Part shown: positions 21,665 to 32,084 of the stretch, in pieces
Layout: every line of letters starts with the position of its first letter
Position numbering within the stretch: position 1 is the stretch's first letter
Source: Phytophthora hibernalis
Taxonomy: Eukaryota; Oomycota; Peronosporomycetes; Peronosporales; Peronosporaceae
NCBI GenBank assembly: GCA_012656075.1
Contig: JAAKBF010000042.1
Coordinates: forward strand, 124,001 to 188,000
Direction: 5' to 3'
DNA length: 64,000 nucleotides
The notes under the pieces: model-generated
What the model saw: the letters and a program-made list of their open reading frames with translations, nothing else
What the model was told of the DNA's origin: nothing
Databases searched by the model: none
Program-made: the position numbers and the translations under genes

Positions 21665-23038
21665 GTGTGCATCATGGTCCGTTATGGGGTGTGCGAGGGA
21701 ACTAGTCGCTTCTTCTCAAAGTCAAACAGCGGGGCCTCAGTGCTGGATGAGATTCCACTCAACATTCAAGACGTCTCAGATGCTCAACAGGTCGTAGAAC
21801 TCGACCCCAAGGCAACGAAACCAGCCAAGCCTGCAACGGCCCCGGCAAAAATTCTGTTCCTGGACGGCGTGCGTGGTTTGGCTGCCATTTTGGTCGTTAG
21901 TCAGCACTCGCACGAATATTTGCACGACCTCGACCTCGGAGCTTGTGCTGTGGATGCGTTCTTCGTGCTTTCGTCATTTCTGCTGACGATGCTCTTCATG
22001 AAAAAGAGCATGCGGATGTTGGCCCAGAACGCGAGCTACCGCAAATGGGCATTCAGTCTCGCTGACTATTTCTCGAAGCGCTTCTTCCGCGTGTATCCGT
22101 TGTTCGCGACCGTCGTGGCGATTGTTTGGTTGTTGCCGTTCGAGCAGAAGAAACAGTACTTCTTGGTGAAGGAGCCCGGCCACTTTGACTTGCTCAAGGT
22201 GCTCACGTTCAGCTTTCCCCACCGTTATTTCGTGTTCTGGACGCTGCCACTCGAGATCTCGTACTACTTCTGCCTCCCCGTATTCGTCTTGGGCGTGCTC
22301 AACTTGCGTCGCATCTGGTGGGTGCCGTTCATTCCGCTTTATACGTGGATTATTTACGCGGGGTGGCACGAGCGTCGGTCAAGTCACTCTCCGCTTATGC
22401 CTCACTTCCCGACGTTCCTCGCGGGATCCATGGCTGCTGCTTTATTTGTGAAGCTCGACACGTGGATGAAGGCCACTGGGTTTGAGTTTAACAAACTGCA
22501 AAAGCTCACAATTCGAGTCGTCGAATATGCCGCAGTCGCAGTGATCCTCAGCGTGTGCTTCCGCAGAAACTCAAACCCCGACAGCCCTGCAGAACCAACG
22601 ATGTTCTTCCACTGGGTGCACAACAAAGAGCACGAAGAAGGAGGCTTCCCTTTTATCAGTGTTCCCGTGACTTTGGTCATCGTGATTGAGATGCTCCTGC
22701 CGTCTTGTATTTCTGCGATGTTCGAATGGAGCGTGCTGCGATACTGGGGCAAGATCAGCTTCTCCGTGTATTTGCTGCACAGCTTCGTGGTCTTCAGCGA
22801 CATCTACGCCAAAGAGCCCAGCATGTACTACGACCGCTTGTTCTGCCGCTTCGGTCTCATTCTTCTGCTCTGCACGTCGTCATATCACTTGGTTGAGTAC
22901 CCGTCACAGTTGCTAGCTCAGCGAATCACCCGAGCACTTACCGAGCAGGAAGCAAAGGGGCCAGGAAGCTTGACCTTCCCATTCGACACCAAGTACCGAT
23001 TCTTCCGAGCTCCACACACCACGACCCAGATTGCCTAA
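21665..23038 (+). CDS. Acyltransferase-3 family membrane protein
   Basis: Integral membrane acyltransferase of the OafA/YrhL/NRF-6 type that moves acyl groups onto sugars, lipids or other acceptors. After about 60 soluble residues the family signature appears as FLDGVRGLAAILVVSQHSHE with the conserved Arg and the catalytic-type His. DAFFVLSSFLLTMLFMKK, the YFSKRFFRVYPLF segment and WTLPLEISYYF follow, with about ten TM helices up to YRFFRAPHTT at the C-terminus. The frame is uninterrupted over 457 codons, the usual family length, and needs no intron. A second ATG (MVRYG) lies three codons downstream and could be the real start. The acceptor cannot be predicted. Confidence 0.88.
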   Translation: MCIMVRYGVCEGTSRFFSKSNSGASVLDEIPLNIQDVSDAQQVVELDPKATKPAKPATAPAKILFLDGVRGLAAILVVSQHSHEYLHDLDLGACAVDAFFVLSSFLLTMLFMKKSMRMLAQNASYRKWAFSLADYFSKRFFRVYPLFATVVAIVWLLPFEQKKQYFLVKEPGHFDLLKVLTFSFPHRYFVFWTLPLEISYYFCLPVFVLGVLNLRRIWWVPFIPLYTWIIYAGWHERRSSHSPLMPHFPTFLAGSMAAALFVKLDTWMKATGFEFNKLQKLTIRVVEYAAVAVILSVCFRRNSNPDSPAEPTMFFHWVHNKEHEEGGFPFISVPVTLVIVIEMLLPSCISAMFEWSVLRYWGKISFSVYLLHSFVVFSDIYAKEPSMYYDRLFCRFGLILLLCTSSYHLVEYPSQLLAQRITRALTEQEAKGPGSLTFPFDTKYRFFRAPHTTTQIA

Positions 23039-23254
23039 AACAAATTGAACAATACTTGAAGTAACAATGAATGCATTTCACTCTAGCTTCGTTGTCTTCA
23101 TCATTGGTGTCCCAACAAACGACGTTTTGTTCGGCGCCAAAAAGCAGAGCAAACGAAAAACGCGTTCTATCCTTGAGGTCAGTTGACTGCACGGAGATAA
23201 ATATGGAGCTGTACCTGTTGTTTGCGCATCAACAAAACTGGCAGACAGCTCAAA

Positions 23255-23737
23255 ATGGCGATGCGAAGCGCACGAGAAATCCGCGGCCAGGCGGCAAGCA
23301 GCGACGATGACGACTTGGACTTGGCGTCAGCCGACTGCGAGATGGTCCTGTCCAAAGAAGAGTTCGAAATGCTGCAGGCCTTCCATCGATTCGTGCCGTT
23401 GCCAGCACTCACGTCCCGAATTCTGCGCGTCTATTGTGAGGACGATCTGCAGGTCCCAGAGGCATCAAACGATGACAGCATCGAGGATCCCGCGACTAAT
23501 TTACCATCTTCAGCTGAGCAGGAACGTGAAAGTGCAATCAGGATCAGTTCCACTAATGGCAATATCCTTCGCCATCCATGTCGCCCAAGTAACCTGAAGA
23601 AGAAACCGCACTACCAGATCAACCTAACGTCGCAAACACCACGCATCCAGCAACAACCTCAATCATCCACAACTCCTAGCTCAAGCCGAAGCTCGAGCGA
23701 CTCTGAACGTTCCGAGCGTCCAGAAGTACAGGATTAG
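23255..23737 (+). CDS. Hypothetical acidic and Ser-rich protein
   Basis: A 160-codon frame starting at ATG 23255 (MAMRSAREIRG). It has an acidic stretch (SDDDDLDLASADCEMVLSKEE), then a hydrophobic-to-polar middle (EFEMLQAFHRFVPLPALTSR) and a Ser/Pro/Gln-rich tail. No signal peptide, TM segment or known domain. The composition suggests a disordered regulatory protein. I do not recognise it; it could be a lineage-specific gene. Confidence 0.5.
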   Translation: MAMRSAREIRGQAASSDDDDLDLASADCEMVLSKEEFEMLQAFHRFVPLPALTSRILRVYCEDDLQVPEASNDDSIEDPATNLPSSAEQERESAIRISSTNGNILRHPCRPSNLKKKPHYQINLTSQTPRIQQQPQSSTTPSSSRSSSDSERSERPEVQD

Positions 23738-23807
23738 ACCAAACAAAACCAAACACAATCAACCAGCACTTCATTTCACCTTCCTCATCCCGTTCAAACC
23801 TCCACAT

Positions 23808-24483
23808 TACGGCTTATCAGCGTCCACCTCCATCTCCACCACTTCTTCCACGACCTCCACCCCTCTTCCTGAGGCAGTAGCTTGTTCCCGATAAACTCAG
23901 CAATGGAGTCCTCATCCCAATGAGCCACACTATCAAAAAGAAAAAAATAACTCAACATCTACACGCTCACACTAAAAAAACTAGTTACCAACCTGACTTC
24001 CTGGACCTTATCTCCGTCCTCGTCAAAGAACTGCAGCATTGGCAGTCGATTGTCAGTCTCCTGCACCTCCAGTCCCTTGATCTGCTCGGCCTGGTGCTCC
24101 ACAAAGTTCGCCAGTTTCGGGTACCTCTTCAGTCGACGTCGACTTAGAGCCAGAACTGCTTTTGGGTAGCGTCGGCCTTCCGCCTCCAGTAAATTGGTCA
24201 AGTCTGAGCAACAGTCGCGACATTCGTCCGTCACTAAGTTGACGGACTTTGTCCGTGTATACTTAGTGGAGTATTTGGATTTTGTCAACTTAGTGAGGAA
24301 AGTGGACATTTCGTCGCATAGGCGACAATCCAGAGCGTCTGCGTCGAATCCGAGCGTCGCGCAGCGGTCCAGACGGTCTGAGGAGTCGGATGAGGCCTCT
24401 AGGGAGGACGTAGGCACCTCCTGGGCCGAGATACAGGCACTTAGGAGCAGCAGCGTCAAGATGACCGGCATGGTCGATTGCAA
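23808..24483 (-). CDS. SELENOF: Sep15/SelM-type ER thioredoxin-like protein
   Basis: Homologue of the 15 kDa selenoprotein, an ER-lumen partner of UDP-glucose:glycoprotein glucosyltransferase in glycoprotein quality control. It starts with a signal peptide (MQSTMPVILTLLLLSACISA), then the Cys-rich UGGT-binding region (CATLGFDADALDCRLCDE, ECRDCCSDL), then the thioredoxin-like fold (YPKAVLALSRRRLKRYPKLANFV, DNRLPMLQFFDEDGDKVQEV). A 63 bp intron (23930-23992) leads to the last exon with SVAHWDEDSIAEFIGNKL. One base is missing in a C run at 23860-23863; the acidic tail then ends at the stop at 23808. At the place of the usual Cys-Gly-Sec redox motif the sequence reads Ser-Arg-Arg, so this copy has neither selenocysteine nor Cys there and is unlikely to be redox-active. 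Confidence 0.85.
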
Positions 24484-25126
24484 AGTGTGGATGTTTTGGG
24501 GATTTTATGTGGTGTACGTTTGGATATGTTTCATACATGAAAGACCTGTGAGGTGGGATATTGTAGTCGTTTTGAGTCGCTGTCTTGTTGAAGTTGCCTT
24601 TACTGCCTCGATCTTTTACTGTCTGTTTTTCATGCTTGACCTCCAGATGGATTGACAAATCGCTGCAGGCAAGCGCGATCTAGGGATCACCCAGACGTTT
24701 GTAGGACAGCAGGGTGGTAACTGCTTGTGTTGGAGTTCTTCTTTGTTTGGTCAAGTAATTCTTGGCAAGTCTCAGTGCGCTGTTCAAATAGCCCCTTGCT
24801 TCTTTATCGTACTGCTCTAGGGCAAACTTTGAGGATACCTACCTGTCTGAATAATAATGTAGCAAAAAATTCTTCAACGTACATGTACTGACTCATCATC
24901 CAGGCGTGATGGCGTGCATTCACGTATCACTCGACTCATGTTGATGGTTGTACGTAGGTTACATGCGCCCCGAGTAGGCTTAGTGAACAGCCAAGTGTTT
25001 GTGCGTTCAAGGTGTGTGCTTCTCTCAAGTGCAGTATAGGGTATTCGGCCACGCAGAGCAAACACTGCATTAACACTTTCCAAGTTAAACTCTCCCGCTT
25101 GCCTTGTTCAGCTGACTTGCAGCTGG
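24484..25126. other. Intergenic stretch between divergent genes
   Basis: No gene recognised. It separates the Sep15-like gene (minus) from the FYVE-GAF gene (plus) and must hold both promoters. Small frames (24874-25083 minus, 24194-24655 plus) are shadows or chance. Confidence 0.5.
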
Positions 25127-27493
25127 ATGATCACAATCACACCTGCTGCTGGAAAATACCATGCGATTCCAGTCACCTTGACGAATCGGGCAGCAAAGGC
25201 GGTTTCGAAAGCTCACTTGCCGATTTGCGGACACGACAACACTGCTCTCTGGTATTCAACAAACCACGATGAGCACTCGAAGCCTCAAAGACAACTGGGG
25301 TTAGGAAGCCGTCAAGACTCGCAGACAGAAGATGATTTCGATCTCGTCAGTCGGTCCCTATCCGAGGGTGCCAACGGTCTGAAGGTGCGAAATACCCATG
25401 ATTCGCAACAGAAGGTGGTGTTCTCCGACCAAGAAATCCGCGACGACATTCTCGCTACGATGCCAAAGCTTCACGCTGCTGTGCGCAACAATACGAAAGG
25501 TGCTCGTTGGAAGCACCGCAATGGGAAGTTGGGCGTGAATTTTGCAGAGATGAAGCCGTTCTACTCAACTGTGGATATTGACGACGATCTCGACATTTTG
25601 GACGCCATTGCGGCCAAGACGGAGTTGAGATGTCATTTGAATGAAGCTCTAAGCGTGCTTCTGCACCAGAACTCGGACAGCTACGACTCCACGATGAAAG
25701 CTCTGTGTGGGAAGCAGTTCAAAAGTGGACAAGTACTCTTTCACCAGCGCGTACCAGTCGATAACAACTCTCAATACCAGGCACGTCCTCATCTTGAAAG
25801 CAAACACGGCAAGTCTTTCAATCAAGGAGCAATTTCCGTCATGTCGACGACAATGAGCCCCACTGCCAGTTTGAAGATGCGACTGCGCCGCGTCAAAACC
25901 CAACAGCTCATGTTTTCGGCATACACACACCAGTACCCGGACAAGAAGCGTGCAGTGCACTTGATGAAAACGGTACCAAAAGACGTCCACTGTCAGGTAC
26001 TTCATAGCACCGAGAGTTCGCCGTTGCGCCACGAAATCGATCACATTGGCGTTGGCTTCGACTTGCAATTCATTCCACGACCCGGAGGAAGCAATCACCA
26101 GTGCACTCAAATATTCGCACATGCATATGCGTCAGATCGACCGCCATCAACATTCGACGCATCTACGAATTCTGAGACGGCAATAAATGTTCAGGCTGCA
26201 GACTTGGGTCGTTGTCGTGTAACCTCGATGAATCCGGAGGCAAGACGGATAATGCGAATGCTCACCGAGTCGCTGTCACAGTTCGAACGAGTAATTCGAC
26301 GTCGGCGTTTCGGCTTCCAGTCGTTCATTTATTTTCCGAAGGAGTACGCGGACCCACTGCTCGAGAAGCACTGCATTATCTGCAACAAGACTTTCCACTT
26401 CTTCCGCCGAGACTTCTACTGCCAGCTTTGCGGTCACATGGTTTGTGGAGATTGCTCGGATCTTCACGAGGTGGAAGCACGGATCGGTGAAATCCGTAAG
26501 AGCCGCTGTTGCAGACAGTGTGTGGTGCGTGTGGACGCCTGTAAGTTCGACGATGAAGATTTGGTGCCAGCTCTGGGTCCTATCATCGTGGATACTCCAT
26601 CCGAAGCCTGGTTACCGTCGGAAAACTCGATCTTGAGTTCATCAAGCAGCGATGGTGATCAGTCAATTAAGCCCGAGGAGGAAAATCTGGCGGATCAGTT
26701 GTGTTCGGACGACCCTAAGGCTCGAAGTCGTGCGTTGGAGATACTTGGAGCTCTCGTGGGCAGTCCATCCAGCTCGTCATCTTCTTCGTCAAAGGCAGTC
26801 ACGAAGACGGAGCGAAAGTGCAAGAAAGGTCGCAAGAAGACCCAAGTGCAGCATGTTTTGTCGAGTATCGAGAAACACGTGGACGAGGAGCTCTCCAAGT
26901 CGCGTCTTCGATATTCCGCTGACTCATGCGACGTGAGCGACCGCACGAGAGACTACAAGTACGAGTTCGACAGTTCGAAAGTCACACATGAAGACATCCC
27001 GCTGGCTCCGGTACCCGAAGCCCAAAAGGACGCACGTCGCGTCGAATTCATCAAGAACTCTGGTGCATTGAACTCCGACTACGACCGGTCTGCACTCAAC
27101 TTGATTGCACAGATAGCAGCCAAACGTCTCAACTGTCCGATTGGCGTCGTGTCCATGATCGACGACGAGCAATTCCACGCTGTCGGCGACTACAATCTCC
27201 CGACCGAAGCTCGCCACCTTCCACGTAACGAAGTCCCATGTATGCACTCGGTGTACACTGAGAAGCCATTGGTGATCAAAAACCCTCAACGGGACATGCG
27301 GTTCGCCAAGATGCCGTGCGTCGACAACCTGGGAGTGAAATTCTACGCCGGTTTCCCACTTCGAGCTCCAAACGGTGAAGTCGTTGGCAACGTCTGTGCA
27401 CTTGACGCCGTCGCACACAATAATATCTCCACCAAGGACTATTGCACTATGCAAACCCTCGCTAAACTCGCCTCCGATCTACTACTACAGTAA
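25127..27493 (+). CDS. FYVE zinc finger and GAF domain protein
   Basis: Single exon, 788 codons, uninterrupted. The N-terminal 400 residues include a region that resembles the START-like segment found before FYVE domains in oomycetes. The FYVE-type zinc finger lies at about 415-475: CIICNKTFHFFRRDFYCQLCG, VCGDCSDLHEVE, then CRQCV, giving four Cys pairs, although the ligand-basic patch RRHHC is only partly kept. A Ser-rich, Lys-rich low-complexity linker follows (about 490-620). The C-terminal GAF domain starts near 645 (RSALNLIAQIAAKRLNCPIGVVSMIDDEQFHAVG) and ends at the stop. FYVE binds phosphatidylinositol 3-phosphate on endosomes; GAF could bind a small ligand. Proteins with this combination are expanded in oomycetes. 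The actual role is unknown. Confidence 0.88.
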   Translation: MITITPAAGKYHAIPVTLTNRAAKAVSKAHLPICGHDNTALWYSTNHDEHSKPQRQLGLGSRQDSQTEDDFDLVSRSLSEGANGLKVRNTHDSQQKVVFSDQEIRDDILATMPKLHAAVRNNTKGARWKHRNGKLGVNFAEMKPFYSTVDIDDDLDILDAIAAKTELRCHLNEALSVLLHQNSDSYDSTMKALCGKQFKSGQVLFHQRVPVDNNSQYQARPHLESKHGKSFNQGAISVMSTTMSPTASLKMRLRRVKTQQLMFSAYTHQYPDKKRAVHLMKTVPKDVHCQVLHSTESSPLRHEIDHIGVGFDLQFIPRPGGSNHQCTQIFAHAYASDRPPSTFDASTNSETAINVQAADLGRCRVTSMNPEARRIMRMLTESLSQFERVIRRRRFGFQSFIYFPKEYADPLLEKHCIICNKTFHFFRRDFYCQLCGHMVCGDCSDLHEVEARIGEIRKSRCCRQCVVRVDACKFDDEDLVPALGPIIVDTPSEAWLPSENSILSSSSSDGDQSIKPEEENLADQLCSDDPKARSRALEILGALVGSPSSSSSSSSKAVTKTERKCKKGRKKTQVQHVLSSIEKHVDEELSKSRLRYSADSCDVSDRTRDYKYEFDSSKVTHEDIPLAPVPEAQKDARRVEFIKNSGALNSDYDRSALNLIAQIAAKRLNCPIGVVSMIDDEQFHAVGDYNLPTEARHLPRNEVPCMHSVYTEKPLVIKNPQRDMRFAKMPCVDNLGVKFYAGFPLRAPNGEVVGNVCALDAVAHNNISTKDYCTMQTLAKLASDLLLQ

Positions 27494-27721
27494 CAACCTA
27501 AAAACTTCAACAATGCTGTAGTTGAAGTTTTTAGTCGAAATGTAGCCATATGCGAAAGCACAGTCATCTCTCTATCTTCACAACCCCTTTCATATCCGTT
27601 TGAAATTTCCAGCTTAATCTTTACATTCATGTCTACTATACTATATCCCCTCTCTAATTCGTTAAAATCATTCAAATCGTTATATCGTATCGTCCCTCTG
27701 TCTCCCCACACTATTATCGTC

Positions 27722-29098
27722 ATGGCGCTCCGGTCGCTACTGCTCCGTGCTCAAGGACACGCTTCCCCTTCGCCGCCTTCCACTCCAGTTCGGGTTCTCT
27801 ACGTACAAAGGCAGCAGAACGCTCCCAAGCCGGACCTGCCGCATTATCGTCCAATGACGCGGAGATCTGCGTGCGGAATGCGGCTAGGGCACAGGGTCAG
27901 CTGGACGTGCTGCTGCCTCTCCCTGGGGTCAAAGGCCTCACGCGACTCAGACAGGACGACTCAAACGCCAGTGTGAAAGACCTCATTGAGGCGGTGCGAC
28001 ACGCCGATGCCTCATTGAAGGCGGTGGAAGTGGCTACACCCGATGGCACTAAACTGGCGCGCACTGTGCGCCTTGGGAGCTCACGTCCATGCCTTTCTGT
28101 CTGAGGCTGAACCACGTGAACGTATTGGTGGAGAGTGATGCTGCTGCAGTGGACGACCGACGTGCGAGAGGAGAACGTGGCGTTCGCGACTGTCAAGGCC
28201 GAGATCGAGAAAGACCCGCGCCTCATTGTAGGGCTTATTTGAGGACGCAAGTTGAAGTGGTGGTACTCATGAGGTATTTGGGATTTTGTTTGAGGTTACA
28301 GTTGCCGTTGCACGAGTACTACAGGATGTGCCATAATGCGGGAGCTGAAGAGGCCGTGGCTACCAAGTGGCTGAGAGAGCTGCAACGCAGGAACCTCGTG
28401 GTGCACTTTGATCGGTCCAGGAACCCACAGCTGGAAAATGCCGTGATTTTGAGGCCTTACGTGAGTGTTAATTTGAGGTTGGAGGTTGGTGGAGTGGATG
28501 TTGATGGTGGTTGCAATTGCAGAGTTTGGAGAGCATGCTGACGCTGCAGAACGCGCTGGACTCGGGCTGTACAACATCAAACACGACCGAAAGGTCAAGG
28601 AGCGACAACTGGACGAGCTCAAGAGTGCGCTCAAGAAGCTGCAGCTGGTGCAGAACGACGTGCACCTCGCGGCACGCCGCATGCCCAACGCGCAGAAGTG
28701 GCTGGGACTCACGGGGCTCACCGGCTTCTACGGCGCGCTCATGTACTGCGTCTGGGACGTGTATTCCTGGGACGTCATGGAGCCCATCACGTACTTCATC
28801 GGCTTTACTGCAGTGCTGGGCAACTCGTTCTACTCCACCATCACGAAGAAGGTGCGTTCAGCAGTAGCTGCGACGACAGTGAAGGTCTTACATTTTGTTT
28901 TTTATTGTTTAGGACCCGACGTACAGCAATATGTGGCAGAAGCGGTACGCAGCGCGTGTTGACCTGTTAAGCCAACAGCGCAAGCACAACCCAGCCGAGC
29001 TTGACGAAGTCAAGGCTCGCATCGCCGACCTCGAGAACGACATCACGCTGCTCTCGCAGTGGGAGAAAGTGGGCGTGGCCAACCCCATGCTGCAGTAA
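27722..29098 (+). CDS. MCU: Mitochondrial calcium uniporter pore subunit
   Basis: Channel that lets calcium into the mitochondrial matrix. The start at 27722 gives an Arg/Ser-rich presequence. The N-terminal domain follows (LPLPGVKGLTRLRQDDSNA, ATPDGTKLART). Coiled-coil 1 (KVKERQLDELKSALKKLQLV) leads into TM1 (WLGLTGLTGFYGALMYCVW). The pore motif is WDVYSWDVMEPITYF, containing the W-D-x-M-E-P selectivity filter, then TM2 and a C-terminal coiled coil ending GVANPMLQ. Introns: 28228-28301, 28461-28522 and 28852-28912. At least three frame breaks lie upstream of the pore: near 27850-27853, 28077-28080 and one near 28145. The join at 28460 also fits better if a base is missing at the donor. The filter region is intact. 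Confidence 0.9.
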
Positions 29099-29363
29099 GC
29101 GTGCTTCTTCAACCAAGCACCTGCAGAGTCAAAATGGCGACGCAATTCAAGGCACGAAACGATCGAAGTTTCATCCAAGTTGCAAGCCTAACGTCCACCT
29201 CATGTGGACATGTTTCCATTAAAAGTGTCCTTCTAACGAATTTCCATTTTCCACCAATCCCGTTCCCCCAAACCTCGTTTCCACCAATCATCAACCACTG
29301 CAAGTAAATTAAATCCTCATTGCTATTATTTTCAGAATCGAAAAGGCGAAAAGATCCAACAAC

Positions 29364-29892
29364 ATGGCGGCGAACCAGAGCATCAAGGAGCTCATGGCGG
29401 CCGAGACCAAGGCGTCAAGGTCATCAGTGAGGCGCGTCAAGGTGCGACCCCAACCCTCTACTAAGTAAATAGTTAATTTAATGTTTTCTCGTCCTTGCAG
29501 AGCGTGGCGAGCGCCTCAAACAGGCCAAACTGGAGGCGGAGGCCGAGATCACGGCCTACCGTAAGCAAATGGAGCGCACGTTCCAGATGAACGGCAATAC
29601 GGACGTGAGGAAAAATAAGAAAAAGTGCGGGAGAGAGCGTATTTTCTTACTCTTATTTTTATATATTTTTATTGTAGTTGATGGGGGACGATCCGAGCAT
29701 TTTGGAGGAGGAGACCCAGCGTGACATTAAGAAGATGCAGTAGGTTATTGTATTATTTGGTGTGTATATGGGGATGTTGATGATTTGTTTTTGTAGAGGG
29801 CGTTCCAGCAGAACAAGCAGTCGGTCATTACCATGATGGGGCAGCATGCTGTTCGTGTGCAGTTGCGTGTGCCGGAGGCTCGCAAGGCGTAG
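29364..29892 (+). CDS. V-type H+-ATPase subunit G
   Basis: Peripheral-stalk subunit of the vacuolar proton pump, which pairs with subunit E. The start (MAANQSIKELMAAETKA) and the following KVISEARQ and ERLKQAKLEAEAEITAYRKQ match the conserved N-terminal helix of the family. The rest is a long helix ending VRVPEARKA, about 120 residues, the normal length. Introns: 29442-29500, 29605-29677 and about 29740-29796. One base is missing near 29409-29413, and another at the third splice donor (29737-29739), where CAG directly precedes TAGGT instead of GTAGGT. A 5'UTR intron may end near 29336. It lies 265 bp downstream of MCU on the same strand. Confidence 0.88.
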
Positions 29893-30630
29893 GTGGGAAA
29901 AGAGACAGGGAAGGATTGCGGCTGCATGTGCTAGTCGAGTTCTGGTGCAGTGGTGGAGACGGAGCCTCTCCTCTGCCTTATTCCCGTGAATCACAAGATA
30001 CTTATGCTTTCTTTTGGCTGGTGTTGGGTTGGCCTTTTGTAAGGATGGCGCGCTGTATCAAGGTGGTATTATCGTTAGTTGGAGATTTCAGTATCTGTCT
30101 GCGTACCAAGCTTCCACCGCAAAAATTCTACACTGACACGTGCAGCTACAAGGCATGGTCGAGGTGTCTTTTTAATTGGTGCCAGAGCTCGTCGCATGAA
30201 GCAACGCTGACGTGACTCACGCTACGTGAGCGAGTCAATGGCGTGTCTCGTTCATGGTTTGACTTGTGTCGCATGATTTGTTTTTTAATGATGTGGTGCT
30301 GTACAGTACTTGGCATAACAAGCACTGGTGAATGCAGATTGCGCATCACACGATAGCAAATTGATGAAGGTTGTCGGGAAGCATTACGTACATGTAGATC
30401 TCCTACATGTATAGACTTTCCATCCCGGCATCGGGAACGAAAACGTCGTCCCAAAAGTAGACCAGAACGTGATAGTGCAGCAGAGACTCTTTTGCCAGCC
30501 TTCTTCGAAGTACATTTACGTGTATTTGTTTAAGTCGATCCAATATGAACGAGTGCATTCAAATGAAATGTTTCTTATATTAAGGGTAAATGTGTATTGC
30601 AATATGTCGTCCGACTGCGCAGCTTCATAC
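29893..30630. other. Intergenic stretch, start of duplicated unit
   Basis: No gene. From about 30070 onward the sequence matches 32260 onward (shared GTTGGAGATTT and ATCTGTCTGCGTACCAA), marking the left boundary of a tandem segmental duplication. The last about 90 bp before 30631 are almost identical to 32570-32660. Confidence 0.6.
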
Positions 30631-31271
30631 TTAAAGAGCAACGAGCGTTTGAGCCATCGCTAGGATGACAGCAATTGGAGCAATGAACAAGGCCGAAGTT
30701 CCGGAAGACGTTCCAGTGGTGATTGTCGATCCGGATTGCGCATTGGTGTACAACCTCATGGAGCCCTCGATGCACACATCGGTATTGATCTGGGCGGCTG
30801 TGAAGGTCTGAGAATTGGCCGAGTCAGTTGCGCGCAGGTACTATCAGTGGCCAAGACAACTGACACTGAGTTGTCGCTGTTGAGGGTTGCCTGGAGGCCA
30901 TATTCACCGTCGGATAACTCGTGGCATTGACCGTCAAGCGGGTAGACGACAGCAGCTTCAAGGCTACCACAGGATGTCCCCTCGGAATGCTGCTCTACAA
31001 GCAGGTATGGCGAGTTGCCAAATACGGTGTCCGTGAAGTCTCTGTAGCCGGTGGCACAACTGACTGAGACGCTGTGGCTTCCATCAGTGGATTCACACTG
31101 GTCGAGAGAATAGTCCGTGCAATTTTCACCGGGAAAAAATGCGAGGAACAGTGGTTTTCCTGCGCACGCCGTGTTTTCGAACATTTTGCCCACAGGAACT
31201 TCCATCGCAGTAACTTTTAGCGTGGTAAAAACAGAGAGAGCACTGACAATGTAGAGATGAAAGGCCACCAT
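30631..31271 (-). CDS. Secreted Cys-rich, probably GPI-anchored protein, copy A
   Basis: Signal peptide MVAFHLYIVSALSVFTTLKVTA, then a domain of about 140 residues with paired cysteines (FENTACAG, ENCTDYSLDQC, VSVSCATGY, GTSCGSL, DGQCHEL, DSTCAQL, DVC) and a Ser/Thr-rich stalk followed by a hydrophobic tail (ALFIAPIAVILAMAQTLVAL) without a basic end, the usual pattern of a GPI-anchor signal. One base is missing near 30817-30822, after CAQL; the other frame continues to the stop at 30631. I do not recognise the family. The pattern suggests a cell-surface or wall protein. It pairs divergently with the small secreted gene at 31839. Confidence 0.75.
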
Positions 31272-31766
31272 GGTCGCTGAGCTTGGCTTGTGGGTGGTTG
31301 GTGTTGACTTGGCAGGTTTTAGAATGAAGGAGACTATCGCATCGGTGAGTCAAGTGAACATGTAGACACACAGCAGTCCCTAAACGAGATGCCATTAGAT
31401 ACCATTCTACTCTTGGACAGCAGCGTCGTGTAGACAAACAACAGTTCACAAGGCAGAGATGCTATTCTACTTTTGAACAGCAGCATCGACAAGGTCACTG
31501 GAAGCGGAAACGTCCAGGAGGAGAGATTTTCTGGGCTGACAATATCGGTTGGAATCCAACTTGGATGCCAAGGCGAGTATACTCCGGTGAGATTGTTCTT
31601 GCAGATATTTACAACGTTGTCGCGTCCACATAAACACAATGCGTGCCGTTGGAACGGAATCTCGGCCGAAGCTTCCCATGAGAACAGTCTTCAGCCCATT
31701 ATCTCATGATACCGGTACACTTATAATAGAGACCCCCGGTCTGCACTTGTTTCTTATGGAAGGCTG

Positions 31767-31781
31767 GTCATTTCACAACAA
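31767..31781 (+). promoter_or_regulatory. Oomycete initiator-like element, unit A
   Basis: GTCATTTCACAACAA fits the oomycete initiator core (TCATTYYNCAW) and sits about 60 bp ahead of the ATG at 31839, a normal distance. Unit B has the same element at 33705-33719. Confidence 0.55.
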
Positions 31782-31838
31782 GCCAATCGGCTCGACAACA
31801 AGAAATCGACCTCATTCAACGTCTACCAAAGTTCGACC

Positions 31839-32084
31839 ATGCGTCTCAGTTACCTCGTGCTGACAGCTGCTACCATTCTTTTGGCAACAATCGAAAGTGT
31901 ATCGGCTACGGAAGCAGTCAATCCGGCAATGACCGACTTGTCATCCGGCAAGAGATTTCTGCAGGACGGATCTGCTTCAGCGTCGAAGGCTAACGCTGGA
32001 GAGAAGAGCTTCAGTTTGGCCATGATCTCCAAGATGAAGCAGCTCATGGACAACGAGAAAACCCCGAAAGCGCAAGGCTCGTGA
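31839..32084 (+). CDS. Small secreted RXLR-like protein (RFLQ), copy A
   Basis: 81 codons. Signal peptide MRLSYLVLTAATILLATIESVSA, closely similar in its opening to the RXLR proteins of this window. KRFLQDG (RFLQ at 39-42) stands where RXLR is expected, a degenerate variant in which the second Arg is Gln. No dEER motif follows; instead a Ser/Ala/Lys-rich region (SASASKANAGEKSFSLAMIS) and a Lys-rich end. Whether it is a host-targeted effector is uncertain. It lies divergently to the GPI-type gene and is preceded by an initiator and a TACCGGTA octamer (31710). Confidence 0.65.
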   Translation: MRLSYLVLTAATILLATIESVSATEAVNPAMTDLSSGKRFLQDGSASASKANAGEKSFSLAMISKMKQLMDNEKTPKAQGS

